Of a stretch of 64,000 nt of DNA, positions 15,626 to 26,854 are shown in pieces. A model generated the notes under the pieces. It was not told where the DNA came from and made no database searches. It saw only the letters and a list, made by a program, of their open reading frames with translations. Both the position numbers and the translations under genes were made by a program. Location: positions 226,874,107-226,938,106 of the forward strand of contig NC_045428.1 in the NCBI RefSeq assembly GCF_902635505.1, in the 5' to 3' direction. Positions within the stretch are counted from its first letter, which is position 1. The number at the start of each line of letters is the position of its first letter. Origin of the DNA: Sarcophilus harrisii (Eukaryota > Chordata > Mammalia > Dasyuromorphia > Dasyuridae).

Positions 15626-16395
15626 AGACAAATCTGAAAGTTTTGAAAACTCTGAAACACAAAAGGACTAACCATACTGAGAATGACAAGTTGTTTTCTT
15701 TGTTTTTGGTTTTTTTACATATGGATAGGGAAACACTTTGTTTTGCCTATGATGAAGCTGTGTTTTCTTTTTCAATGTTGGAGTAGAGAAGAAAAGGAAT
15801 GGTTTTTATTCTTAAAAAAGAAAAAAGTTAATTTTTAAAAATTATTCCATTGTCTCCTAACATTTTCCTTTTTTGCTTTCTAGGTAGGATACCATTGATC
15901 AAATAAATGGCTAACAGTAGATAACAAAGAGTGACAGAAAAGAAAGAAAGGAATCTAGGTAATTTTTCCTTGAAATTTGTTACAAGGCAATTCCAAGACC
16001 TACAATACACACACACGCTGAATGGTCGACTCAAGGAAAAGAATTGTTACATATTTTATTCTTAAATAATCACTACCTGCATCAAACCAAATTCATTCCC
16101 ATAGTTGCACCAAGCATCCTTCAGAACAGTTTAAAAGGGATTCTTGCAACCGGAGCTGACTCCATATTTAATTTTTGGTCAACATGCTTAATTTGAGATT
16201 CATATTTGTTCAGGTTTTATAAGTCTCTTGCTATAATTTTTTCTGAAGTCTGGACAAATATTGCATATAGCCAAAGGAAATGAGTTTAAGAATGTATTCT
16301 GCTTATTATTTATGTAAAATCTTTGTTTCAAAATTATAACTTCTCTGGAGGATTGTACACCTCACAAATTATAATTGAAATAGGAGTTGGGACTA
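15626..16395. other. Unassigned intergenic DNA
   Basis: AT-rich, with long T runs. No confident exon, repeat family or RNA gene was recognised. Confidence 0.4.
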
Positions 16396-16399
16396 ACAA

Positions 16400-16600
16400 C
16401 AATAACTGACATTTACATAGCATATCAAAGCTTGGTAAAGTGCTTACTTGTGCTATTGAACCTCACAAGAACCCTGTGAGGGTATGTGCTTTATTCCAAC
16501 TTTACATGAAGAAACTGAAACTTAGGGAGTCATAGCTATAGGTGAGAACAAATCTTCATGACTACAGATCTAACTCTAGCCACTACACCATGCCTCACGA
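16400..16600 (-). repeat. MIR element, antisense
   Basis: 'acctcacaagaaccctgtga' and 'ggtatgtgctttattccaac', then 'gaagaaactgaaacttaggg' and 'ctctagccactacaccatgc', in antisense MIR order. Confidence 0.75.
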
Positions 16601-16814
16601 TAAAAAGGATATACGGTTCTAAAAGACTGAGTGTTTGATTAAAAATCTGACTTATCCCTAATTTCTGGTCAGAATTCTAGCTCAGTGGTTAGTCTTAGGC
16701 TAGACTTAGACCAATTAACAGAGTTGGACTCTATAATGGAAGGAATTCAGAGGGAAGCACTCATTACAGATAATGGAATATAACTAACAGAAAATATCCC
16801 TTACCAGGAGTATA

Positions 16815-17005
16815 CAAGTTTATAAATTTAGAGCTAGAAGGAACCTTCAAACTCATCAAATCTAACCTTTTTATTTTATAGATTAGGAAGCTGAGACTCA
16901 TAGAAGTTAAGAATTTACCTGAAATCACACAGATAGTAAATGACAGAATCAGAATTCAAACTCAGGTCCTCTGGCATTTCCATTGCACTACACTACTTCT
17001 GCTGT
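16815..17005 (-). repeat. MIR-type element, antisense
   Basis: 'agagctagaaggaaccttc', 'agattaggaagctgagactc' and 'caaactcaggtcctctggc' in order. A typical mammalian MIR-related SINE. Confidence 0.7.
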
Positions 17006-17249
17006 ATTTAATTGAGCTTTACAAAATATTTTAAGAACTACACAAGTAATTAAGATGAACCCTTTTAGAAACTCATTCGGAAAAGAGATTACCTTTGATT
17101 TCACTGTGTAGGGAACTCCCAGGTGAGAAACTTCCTTCACTAATGTAGGCTGGTACCATTTCTACAATTAATTTCTAGATAGTTGCCTAGAGTACTTATG
17201 TCGCCACAAATAGTATGTGATTTTATTTTGTCAAACATTTGTCATTTAA

Positions 17250-17866
17250 TGTAGTTTGGGTGGCACTAGGACTTGGGCTAGGAGTTTGACAGGACCAAAC
17301 TGGCTTCTAATGTGTGAGTGGCTGGAGACAAGCAGCAGACTAAAAAGAGAAGAGTCAGGAATCAAAGAAGTTTAATTTCAAAGTAAGGGAAATGGCTTGT
17401 AAGCAATAACACATACCAGGGCCCCATCTCCTAGTGGGGCTGTAGAGTGGCTGTACTTTAATTTATGTATTTGTGGCTGGATAAAGTCAAACAATGTACT
17501 GTAGCAACTAGGGAATCACAGCAACAAGGAAGTTGTCTAGTGAGAAAAGCCTTTTCCTAGCTGGGCTCCATATTGGGGCTTATTGGTGCTTGCTCAAGAG
17601 CTATCAGTTCTAGAAGGTGAGTGCAAAAGATTATTGTTATCCCAAGCTCAAGGCACAGCTGCCTGGTCCTTAGCTCTGGAAAACAGTGTCTCCTAATGTA
17701 TTGAAATTTTCACCTTTTTAGCCAAAGGGAGAGAGTCTGAAAGAATTCCTACTCTTTTGGCAACAAAGGAGAGGCAGGTAAGAGCCAAGTCGCCAGAAAA
17801 GCCACTTGGGCCAGGACTAGATGTTGCTCAGGAAGTGTGTCCCAATTCAGTCGCTGTTTACATGCA
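17250..17866 (-). mobile_element. Possible LTR, antisense (fossil)
   Basis: The minus strand would begin TGCATGTAAACAGC and end CCCAAACTACA, giving TG...CA ends about 617 bp apart. The composition is unlike neighbouring L1. No duplication of flanking bases was found, so the boundaries are tentative. It would stand 3' of the open frame at 18015-18233 on the same strand. Confidence 0.3.
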
Positions 17867-18014
17867 AGCAGAAAATATGGGGGGAGGGAAAGAATGTAGA
17901 GGGAGAAAATGTCAACACATTTAAATCAGGGCTTTAATATTTGGGCAGATAATAAATGAAAAGAGAAAAAACCTAGGAGAATATATTCAGCCCTTGTTCA
18001 GAATCTTGGGACAC

Positions 18015-18233
18015 CTATCTCACCTGGATGACAACTATTTCTGGATCCATACTGGACAGACCTTGAAGTCCCTGGAAGGTTCTGCCATTTACTCGGGAGC
18101 AAGGGATTTCTTCAGATGATCCAGAAGTCCACAGCTGCAAGTTTCTAGCTGTGGGAGTAATCAGAAGGACCTGGTAGGATCCCTTAGAGACATCCCTTGC
18201 AACAATCTTTACATTGAAGTTTCTGATCAGCAT
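18015..18233 (-). other. Unidentified 72-codon open frame; retroviral protease-like or orphan exon
   Basis: The minus-strand frame begins MLIRNFNVKIVARDVS and includes IPCSRVNGRTFQGLQG. The 'VNGRTFQGL' string resembles the segment just before the active site of betaretroviral-type proteases, and LTR-like DNA lies on its 3' side, so a fossil ERV pro region is one reading. The other reading is a host exon: the frame runs into a good donor, ATCCAG|GTGAGA, at 18024/18023. The acceptor side (TTTCTTAACTAAG) is weak. I do not recognise a host protein family. Both readings are inference. Confidence 0.3.
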
Positions 18234-18822
18234 AGAATAGGTCCTTAGTTAAGAAACAATACATAGAGATGATCCACTTTACCATTCACACATGGCTAAA
18301 TTCAAACAATACAATAAAATTTTTCTCACAAGTCCCATGATTGCATTGTCAGGTCCAGTTCAAACTACTTAGAGAACCCACAGTGAGCTTGTTTTGAGAA
18401 GGGAGATTTACACGTCACCAAATTAACCAAGAAAACTTAAGTATAACAAAAGACCAAATCAATACAGTGGTTGTCACCAGTATTAAGTAACATCATATCT
18501 CCTTGTGTCCTCATAAGCCATTGTCCATGTCCTTTTAATCAGCACATTTTGAGTCCCAAATGTCTTTTCTAATTATTTGGTCCCTAGATATTTTTCTTGG
18601 ACCATAGACTTTATTCTCAGGATAGGTCTAAAGGGGGCTCTGTTTCTCTGGTTCCGAAACTAGAGGTTCCTAAATAATTCTGACAATAAAATTCAATTTA
18701 ATACAATTGCTTAAATTTGGTTCTTCAAATTTGAAACTTCATAGAATTTCAGTTTATATTCCATTTGTTTTTTCTATCCTTACCTAAATTCTGATAAAAG
18801 AACCTTTTTAAAAATTTATGAG

Positions 18823-20135
18823 ACCTGTGGAACAGGAAGGAGTTAATGGCCAAAGAAGAACTAGAGATCATTATTGAACACAGAATAGATAATTTTGATT
18901 ATCTTAAATTCAAAAGGTTTTGTTCAAACAGTACTAATATAGACAAGAATAGAAGGGAAGCATTAAACTGGGAAAACATTTTTACAGTCAAGGTTCTGTT
19001 AAAGGCCTCATTTCCAAAATATATAGAGAATTGACTCTAATTCAAAGAAATCAAGCCATTCTCCAATTGATAAATGGTCAAAGGATATGAACAGACAATT
19101 CTCAGAAGAAGAAATTGAAACTATTTCTAGCCATATGAAAAGATGCTCCAAGTCATTATTTATCAGAGAAATGCAAATTAAGACAACTCTGAGATACCAC
19201 TACATACCTGTTAGATTGGCTAGAATGACAGAGAAAGATAATGCACAATGTTGGAGGGGATGTGGGAAAACAGGGACACTAATACATTGTTGGTGGAATT
19301 GTGAATATATCCAGCCATTCTAGGAAAGCAATTTGAATCTATGCTCAAAAAGCTATCAAACTGTATACCCTTTGACTCAGCAGTATTTCTATTGGGCTTA
19401 TATCCCAAAGAAGGGAAAGGGACCTGTATGTACAAGAATGTTTGTGGCAGCCCTCTTTGTAGTGGCCAGAAACTGGAAACTGAGTGGATGCCCATCAGTT
19501 GGAGAATGGCTGAATAAATTGTGGTATATGAATATTATGGAACATTATTCAGTAAAAAAAAGGCCAACAGGATGATTTCAGAAAAGCTTGGAGAGACTTA
19601 CATGAACTTATGCTGAGTGAAATAAGCAGGACTAGGAGGTCATTATATACTTCAACAGCAATACTGTATGATGATCAATTCTGATGGACATGGCCCTCTT
19701 CAATAATGAGATGAACCAAATCAGATCCAAAAAAGCAGTAATGAATTGAACCAGCTACACCCAGCGAAAGAACTCTGGGAGATGACTAAGAACCAATACA
19801 TAGAATTCCCAATCCCTATATTTTTGTCCACCTGCATTTTTGATTTCCTTCACAGGCTAATTGTACACTATTTCAAACTCCAATTCTTTTTGTACAGCAA
19901 AATAACTCTTAGGATATGTATGCTTATAAGGTATTTAATTTATACTTTAACATACTTAACATGTATTGGTCAACCTGCCATGGGGGGAGGGGATGGAGGG
20001 AAAGAGGGGAAAAATTGGAACAAAAGGTTTGGCAATTGTCAATGCTGTAAAATAACCCATGCATATACCTTGTAAATAAAAAGCTATTTAAAAAAGAAGA
20101 AGAAGAAGAAACTTTAAAAAAATAAAAATTAAATA
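18823..20135 (+). mobile_element. 5'-truncated L1 with 18-bp target-site duplication
   Basis: It starts in the ORF2 C-terminal region (MAKEELEIIIEHRIDNFDY), passes the conserved block MNRQFSEEEIETISSHMKRC and the CWRGCGKTGTLIHCWW cysteine segment, and ends with the 3' UTR, 'tgtaaataaaaagctattt' and an impure A/AAG tail. The duplication TTTTTAAAAATTTATGAG lies at 18805-18822 and 20136-20153. The ORF2 frame is broken by several stops and shifts, so it is older than the copy at 6547. Confidence 0.93.
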
Positions 20136-20153
20136 TTTTTAAAAATTTATGAG

Positions 20154-20230
20154 GTGGGGCAGCTAGATGGCGCAGTGGATAGAGCACCAGCCCCAAAGTC
20201 GGGAGGACTTCAGTTCAAATGCTTCCTAGC
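20154..20230 (+). repeat. CORE-SINE head, 3'-truncated
   Basis: 'gtggggcagctagatggcgc', 'agtggatagagcaccagcc' and 'gggaggacttcagttcaaat' are the tRNA-related head of the marsupial SINE. It stops abruptly at 20230, exactly where a duplicated block begins. Confidence 0.85.
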
Positions 20231-20862
20231 TTATCAGGTAGATACTTTAATAATGGGAAAATAATTTCACTTTCTTTACGATTATACAATTTACGTGCTC
20301 AGAGTTTGAATTTTAGGATAGATAATCTTGGAAGCCAATGATACAAAATGAACTTTTGCTTTTTTTTTTTTTTTTTTTTTAATTGTTTTTTATTTAATAG
20401 CCTTTTATTTACAGGATATATACATGGGTAACTTTACAGCATTAACAATTGCCAAACCTCTTGTTCCAATTTTTCACCTCTTACCCCCACCTCCCTAGAT
20501 GGCAGGATGACCAGTAGATGTTAAATATATTAAAATATAAATTAGATACAATAAGTATACCTGACCAAAACGTTATTTTGCTGTAGAAAAAGAATCAGAC
20601 TCTGAAATATTGTACAATTAGCTTGTGAAGGAAATCAAAAATGCAGGTGGGCATAAATATAGGGATTGGGAATTCAATGTAATGGTTTTTAGTCATCTCC
20701 CAGAGTTCTTTCTCTGGGCATAGCTGTGAACTTTTGCTTTTAAAATTATCAGGTAGATACTTTAATAATGGGAAAATAATTTCACTTTCTTTACCATTAT
20801 CTACACAATTTACATGCTCAGAGTCTGAATTTTAGGATAGATAAACTTGGAAGCCAATGATA
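20231..20862. repeat. Tandem duplication (two copies of about 115 bp) split by an L1 tail
   Basis: Copy 1 (20231-20343) and copy 2 (20746-20862) both run from TTATCAGGTAGATACTTTAA to GGAAGCCAATGATA, differing at about five bases and one 4-bp indel. The spacer once was about 24 bp and now holds an antisense L1 3' end. Confidence 0.9.
20364..20726 (-). mobile_element. L1 3' UTR, antisense, with target-site duplication
   Basis: A T run is followed by the reverse complement of the same 3' UTR as at 8590-8925 ('tttaatagccttttatttac' to 'ctctgggcatagctg'). It is flanked by the duplication TGAACTTTTGCTTTT at 20349-20363 and 20727-20741. Confidence 0.93.
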
Positions 20863-20864
20863 AA

Positions 20865-22030
20865 CATCTACATAGAGTTCTTAGAGAAAATAGTTTCATT
20901 CTGTTGCTTTCTCAGATTTTCATATTCCATTTAATTAAAAAACTTTCACATTATATCTTTGTCTTATTACTTTATCTAATCTTTCTCCTTAGGAGGATAT
21001 CATCCCAGTAATAATTTGACTCCAAATACAGGTTAAAATTGTAAGATTTTCATACTTGTATCCTATTATAATAACTCAGAAATATTCCAGTATTATTTAA
21101 TAGATTTGATATTGTACTTATAAAACTTTTTGATTATAGAAATTTGCTATAAAAGGAAAAAAGAAGGATATAGTTATGACAATATCACATATCATAACAT
21201 AGGGGAAACCTCCTTTACCTCTGTTGTATTCCAGGCATGAATCATATCTGACAGCCAATCAAACAATCACTGGATTTTAAAAGCAAGGATCAGGATTAAC
21301 TAGATGGGAATTTTCCTTTTAAGAAAGAAGATAATACAGTGGGGAAATAGGAGGATCCTATCTAGGCCATGGCATGGTCATTTCCAACATTTTTCCCAGT
21401 CACAGACATCCACCTTTTGCAGTTCCCAGACTGCAGCACATATCATTGAACAACTATTCCTGTAATCCGAGCTCAAAATAATTGTAAAGTACACTCCTAG
21501 AAATTTTTATTTTAAATAGCAAAATTTCACCAACCATAATTTAGGGCTTGAATATCTTTCCTAATATTTCTCTAACCATTTACATTTCTTTTACCCTTTA
21601 TTTATAAATGAAAACTACTCATTTTCTGGGACTTCAAACATATAACAAATACCTGATAGTTGATTCATTATTAATATGTTGAAGCAACATTTTAAAATTA
21701 TCCTATACAGTTTCACAATAACCAAGAATTTCAAATAAAAATTCACTATCAGTATATTAACTGCTTTATATAAAATATGCCTCATTAAATATTTAACAGT
21801 TTTCAAATACTTATGTTTTGTCACATTCTTTTAAAGGTCCAATCAATGTACAACAGCATCCAAATTAAAAAGTTGTTTTGTGTAACAACATTTCTGTTAC
21901 AATAGTCTCTCACATTTCACAATATTAAAGAATTTAGAAATACACTAATGATACAAACAATATCATATGTTTAAAATATGAAACAAAACTTCAAATGGCA
22001 TCAATTCAGTTAATTGCATTTCCAGATATA
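20865..22030. other. Unassigned intergenic DNA
   Basis: AT-rich, no confident gene, RNA or repeat family. Open frames read here carry only low-complexity hydrophobic text. Confidence 0.4.
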
Positions 22031-22044
22031 AAAATCATTAATTT

Positions 22045-22200
22045 AGGGGGCAGCTAGATGGCACAGTAGATAGAAGACCTGCACTGAAATCAGGAGGATC
22101 TGAGTTGAAATCCAACCTCAGATACTTAACATTTCCTAGCTGTGTGACTTTGGACAAGTCACTTAACCCCTATTGCCTCACCAAAAATAATAATAACATT
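22045..22200 (+). repeat. Marsupial CORE-SINE, nearly full length, with target-site duplication
   Basis: Runs from 'gggggcagctagatggcaca' through 'ttgaaatccaacctcagata' and 'cttaacccctattgcctcac' to an AAT-rich tail. The duplication AAAATCATTAATTT lies at 22031-22044 and 22201-22214. The tRNA-like A and B boxes are in the head. Confidence 0.93.
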
Positions 22201-22274
22201 AAAATCATTAATTTTATTACCTTTGACATTTTTAACCCAATTTAGAGTTATCAGATATAGAACAATTACATTCA

Positions 22275-22490
22275 ATTAAAGAAATGATAATAATGTAGTG
22301 CTTAGCATATGCCAGTTACTATGTAAAGCACTTTACAATCATTATTATATTTTGATCTCACAAAACCCCTGGGTTCTGTGGGCTATGAGTACCATTATTA
22401 TTTTTGTCTTTACCTATCAGAAAACTGGGGTAAACAGATAAAATAACTTGCTTAAGATTATACAACTAATAAATTTCAGCAACCAGAGTA
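22275..22490 (-). repeat. MIR element, antisense
   Basis: 'agcatatgccagttactatg', 'taaagcactttacaatcatt' and 'cagaaaactggggtaaac' in antisense MIR order. Confidence 0.7.
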
Positions 22491-22499
22491 TATTCGAGT

Positions 22500-23040
22500 T
22501 TCCCTATATTTTTGTAGCATTTTTAAATTTAATTTTTAATCTATTATATGTAAAATAATTTTTTATATTTCTTTTTAAAACTTTTGAGTTCCAGATTCTT
22601 TTTCTTCCTCCTCACCCCCACAGTACTTTAAGAGGGCACATGTGAAATTATGTAAAATATTTCCATAAAAATCAAGTTGTGAGAAAACAGATCTTCCCTC
22701 CCTTCAAAAAAAATCCTCAAGAAAAAGTTTTTTTTAAAAATATGCTTCAGTCTGTGTTCAGACACAATCAGTTCTTTCTGTGGATACGGATAGCATTTTT
22801 CATCATAAATCCTTCAGAGTCAGCATGTATCATTGCATTGCTGAGAAAAGCAAAGTCATTCAACAGCTGATCATCCCACAACATTGCTATTACTTTGCAC
22901 ATAGTATATTTCACTTTGCTTGAGTTCATGGAGGACTTTTAAGGTTTTTCTGACAGTATCCTGCTCATCATTTCCCATAGAACAATAATATTCCATCATA
23001 ATCACATGCTACAATTCAACCATTCCCTAACTGAAGGGCC
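22500..23040 (-). mobile_element. Older L1 3' end, antisense
   Basis: 'ttttgagttccagattcttt', 'gtacggatagcatttttcat'-type text at 22785-22805, 'cattgcattgctgagaaaag' and 'ctacaattcaaccattccc' follow the antisense order of an L1 3' UTR and ORF2 end. Confidence 0.7.
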
Positions 23041-23044
23041 AGAA

Positions 23045-23790
23045 ATTTTAACACCTATATTTGGTAATCTGATCTGAGAGGAGAAGAATTGAGGAAAAGG
23101 TCTTTGATCTGGGATAAGTAACTAGAGAACTGGGTTTTAAACAATCTCTTCTCTTTTCATGCTCAGAAATGTCAGGGAAAGGTTTACAAGAGACTGTTAT
23201 AAGGTGTGACTCATTTACTTATTTCTTTTTTCTTCACTCTGGGATTACTTCTAAATTAGCTTCCTTCTTTCATTGTTCTAAAACAATGAAGCTATTAATC
23301 TTGCCATTTACTTTTAAAACTTAGAACTTAATTCTTATTTTTTCTTAAAACAGATTCTGTACAGTGGTACCTCCAAAAAAAGTTATTTAAAAGGGAGTGA
23401 GTTTCTGCAATAACCCCAGAGTCTCAGGAATACTCTCCTGAAATCTTAAAAATCATAAATCTTCAAACTCCTTAATCTGCTAAAATGGATTTAGTCAATT
23501 ACTGATTTTATTTATGATTTGTTTATTTATGATTATCTGACTTTATTTCTATAATTCCAACATAGCCAAAGCTGAAATGACAGGAGGATTTTCTTTCAGG
23601 AATTTTTTTTTTTCTTATAATCTAATCTCCCATGAAAAGCTTAAAGTGGGAGTTAGGCTTCCTTACTGGAACAATTGTTTCAGCTATGGAAGTTCATTAA
23701 TCTTCCCCTTTTAAACACTCTGGTACAGCCCTTAAAAGTTTTTCTGCACCTCTTGAAGAAGATCCCAATATGAAAACTCCAGCCAAATTT
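23045..23790. other. Unassigned intergenic DNA
   Basis: No gene or recognisable element. Composition AT-rich. Confidence 0.35.
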
Positions 23791-23799
23791 CAGAGCTCT

Positions 23800-24600
23800 C
23801 AGGTAAAGGAAAAAATAATACAACCAGCCAGAAGAAACAATTCAAGTTTCATGGAACCACAGTCAGGATGATACAAGATTTAGCAGCTTCTATATTAAAC
23901 AATCATAGGGCTTAGAATATGACAATTCAGAGGACAAAGGAATTAGGATTACAACCAAGAATTACCTATGCAGCAAAACAGTATAATTCTTTTGGGGGAA
24001 ATGGACATTCAAGGAAATAAAGGACTTTCAGGCATTCTTAAAGAAAAGACCAGAGCTGAATAGAAAATTTAACTTTCAAATACAAGACTCCAGAGCAGCA
24101 TAAAAAGGTAAACAGGAAAGGGAAATCATAAAGGACTTATTAATATTCTTACATGGAAGATGCTGCTTTATATTTTACATTCCTATGTGGGAAGATGATA
24201 CTTTAAATTCAAAAAAACTTTCTCATCATTAGGGCAAAGGAAGAGAGAGAGAGTATAGACAGAAGGCACAGCTGTTAGTTGAATGTGAAGGGATGATATG
24301 TTAAAAAAAATAAAATTAAGGAGTGAGAGGAATGTACTAGGAGAAGGCAAAAGGGATAGGTAGAATTGGATAAATTATTGCACATAAAAGAGGCAAGAAA
24401 AAGCTGCAGTGGAGGAGATAAAGGGGAGTGAGTTAACCTTATTCTCATCAGAATTGGCTCAAAGAGGGAATAACATACAGACTCATTTTGGTATAGAAAT
24501 CTCTGACCTAATACAACTAGGTCTGTATCCCAAAAGAGAATTAAATAGAAGAAGAAGTTACAGCAATATAAGATGATCACTTGTGAATGACCTAATTATT
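23800..24600 (+). mobile_element. A-rich retroelement-like segment, possibly L1/HAL1 5' part
   Basis: Purine-rich on the plus strand. 'caaccaagaattacctatgc' followed by 'agcaaaacagtataattctt' and 'acattcaaggaaataaagg' resembles a segment seen in mammalian L1/HAL1-type elements, where 'aacctagaattctatacccagc' occupies the same place. An L1 ORF2 3' portion follows at 24640. The family assignment is from memory of similar sequence and is uncertain. Confidence 0.4.
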
Positions 24601-24639
24601 CTCAGCAATACAATGACCCAAGAAATTCTTAAGGAGCTA

Positions 24640-25560
24640 GCCATAAGATGACAGGAAAAAATAATGTTGAATGTTGGATGGGATGCAGGAAAACTAGGAC
24701 ACTGATGCATTGTTGGTAGAGTTGTGAACAAATCCAACCATTCTGGAGAGCAATCTGGAATTATGCCCAAAAAGTTATCAAACTGTGCATACCCTTTCAT
24801 CCAGCAGTGTTAATACTGAGCTTATATTCCAAAGAAATACTAAAGAAAGGAAAGGGACTTGTATGTGCCAAAATGTTTGTGGCAGCCCTGTTTGTAGTGG
24901 CTAGAAACTGGAAAATGTTTCCATGTAGACAGGGTCTAACTTCAAATTAGGTCAATATTAATTTCCTCTCATCTGTTTCAAGGAACACCTAAGTTGTTTT
25001 GAGTAGAATCTCAGATATTCTTTTTTTTAATTATTAGTTTTTGAGTGGATGACCATCAGTTGGAGAATGGCAGAATAATTTATGGTGTATGCATATTATG
25101 GATCAGCAGGATGATTTCAGAGAGGCCTGGAGAGACAGACATAAACTAATGCTAAGTGAAGTGAATGGAACCAAGAGATCATTGTGTATAGCAACAGCAA
25201 GATTATATGACGACCAATTCTGATGGACTTGTCTCTTTTCCACAGCAAACCAGTTCCAATGATCTTGTGATGGAGAATGCCATCTAAGACTGATACTGTG
25301 TTCACTTTTTTTTGTTGTTGTTTGCTTGCATTTTGTTTTCTTTTTCATTTTTTTCCCTTTTTGATCTGATTTTTCTTGTGCAGCATGATAATTGTGGAAA
25401 TATGTATAGAAGAATTGCACATGTTTAAAATGGATTACTTGCTGACTAGGAGAAGAAGTGGGAAAAAGAGAGGGAAAAAATTTGGAACACAGAGTTTTGC
25501 AAAGACGTATGTTGAAAATTATGCATATGTTTTGAAAATAAAACACTGTAATTTAAAAAG
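24640..25560 (+). mobile_element. L1 3' portion, sense, interrupted by about 115 bp
   Basis: ORF2 C-terminal sequence runs from 'agatgacaggaaaaaataat' to 'gctagaaactggaaaatg' (24918). It resumes at about 25036 ('gagtggatgaccatcagttg') and ends in a 3' UTR and 'gaaaataaaacactg'. The piece 24919-25035 is foreign to L1. Many frame breaks make this an older copy. Confidence 0.8.
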
Positions 25561-25564
25561 AGGG

Positions 25565-25945
25565 GGCAAATTATTAGTTTTCAACATCTATAAGATTTTG
25601 GTTTCCATTTTTTTCTCCTTCCTTCCCCAAGATAGCAATCAATCAGATATGTTATACATGTATAATCATATTAAACATTTCTACATTAGCCATGCTATGA
25701 AAGAAAGGGAAAAACCCAGAGAAAGGAAAAAAAGTGAAACAGTATGCTTCAATCTGCATTCAGACTCCATAGAACTTTCTTTGGATGTGGAAACCATTTT
25801 ACTATCATGAGTCTTTTGGAATTGTCTTTGTCATTGTATTGCTGAGAAGAGCTGAGTCTATCAAAGTTGATCATCTTCACCATGTTGCTCTTACTATAAT
25901 ACAATGTTCTCCTGGTTCTGCTCACTTCCCTCAGCCCTTTACTGG
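25565..25945 (-). mobile_element. L1 3' UTR, antisense
   Basis: 'ctataagattttggtttcca', 'cagatatgttatacatgta', 'cattcagactccatagaac' and 'cattgtattgctgagaagag' in antisense order. It meets the preceding sense L1 tail to tail. Confidence 0.8.
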
Positions 25946-25949
25946 ATCA

Positions 25950-26730
25950 CCATTAGTTTCTCTTTCTGGTTGCCTGCAGCATAGAGTTTTTGGTGGAATT
26001 CCCAGAACCCTGTAGGGACATTCTGATAGGACTGTTGTGATGAATGCAGATACAGAGGGGAGTAGCATTTATCTCCTTTGTGTCCTTTATGACCCTGATT
26101 CCCTCAGAAGTCAATTAAGCCACTGGGTCAGAAATCGTGCTTCCTATCTTCAGTCTATCAATTTCTATTTCCATCAACATGGTCCTTTTTGTTATTATTA
26201 TTAGATACATTATCTTCTCTACTTTCAAGCATGGTTCTTAAAAAGTAAAAAAAAAAAAAAAAAAATGCATTTTCCTCTGCCTCTAATAGAAGAACACCCA
26301 AAGAGAATTTATTTTCATTTTCCTTATGCTATTATACACTTAAAAAAAAAAGTTAAGAGTCAGGGGATAATCAGTCTTGTACTATTTCTGTTTTCTCTCC
26401 AGGATCAGAAGAAACTTCTTTTTTATCCCATTGAGGTTTCCTATACCAGCCTAAAACACTTGTTATCACTATAGAATACCAAGATCCCATATCGAACCAT
26501 CCAATGATGTAAGGAGCCATACCACTTCCATACCATCCTTTTCCCAATTCAAAAGTGAATTTAATAATGAAATCATAGCACTGAACCACTGCAGACTAAC
26601 ATCAAATTACACTGGGCCAGGACTAATTCAGGCCAATCCAGTGATGTAGGTTCAAGATTAGAATGCAATGAGACATTTGTAGACCATAAAAATGCAATAG
26701 AACAATTTTTCTTAAGATAAGATTTAAAAG
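25950..26730. other. Unassigned intergenic DNA
   Basis: Contains an A run of about 20 at 26248-26266. A minus-strand frame at 26371-26589 (GWYGSGMAPYIIGWFDMGSW) is aromatic-rich but matches no family I know and has no splice support. Confidence 0.35.
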
Positions 26731-26734
26731 ATTG

Positions 26735-26850
26735 CAACTGAGAGAAAGAAAGAAGAGAGAAAAATAGAAAAGAGAGAGAGAAAAGAGACAGACAGAGATG
26801 GAAAAAAGCAAAGAGAGAGGAAAACAGACAAACAGAGAAGCAGAATGTGA
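26735..26850. repeat. GA-rich purine tract
   Basis: Purine-biased sequence of GAGA, AAAGAGAG and GACAGACAGAG units, a degenerate microsatellite. Confidence 0.8.
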
Positions 26851-26854
26851 GTTA

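Noticed and set aside
19220-20196. Minus-strand open frames
   Set aside because: Shadows of the sense L1 at 18823-20135.
25103-25810. Open frames up to 147 codons on both strands
   Set aside because: Mirror images of L1 3' UTRs of both orientations; no known protein motifs.
26371-26589. Minus-strand 72-codon frame rich in W, Y and G
   Set aside because: No recognisable family, no splice borders, low-complexity aromatic pattern; treated as chance.
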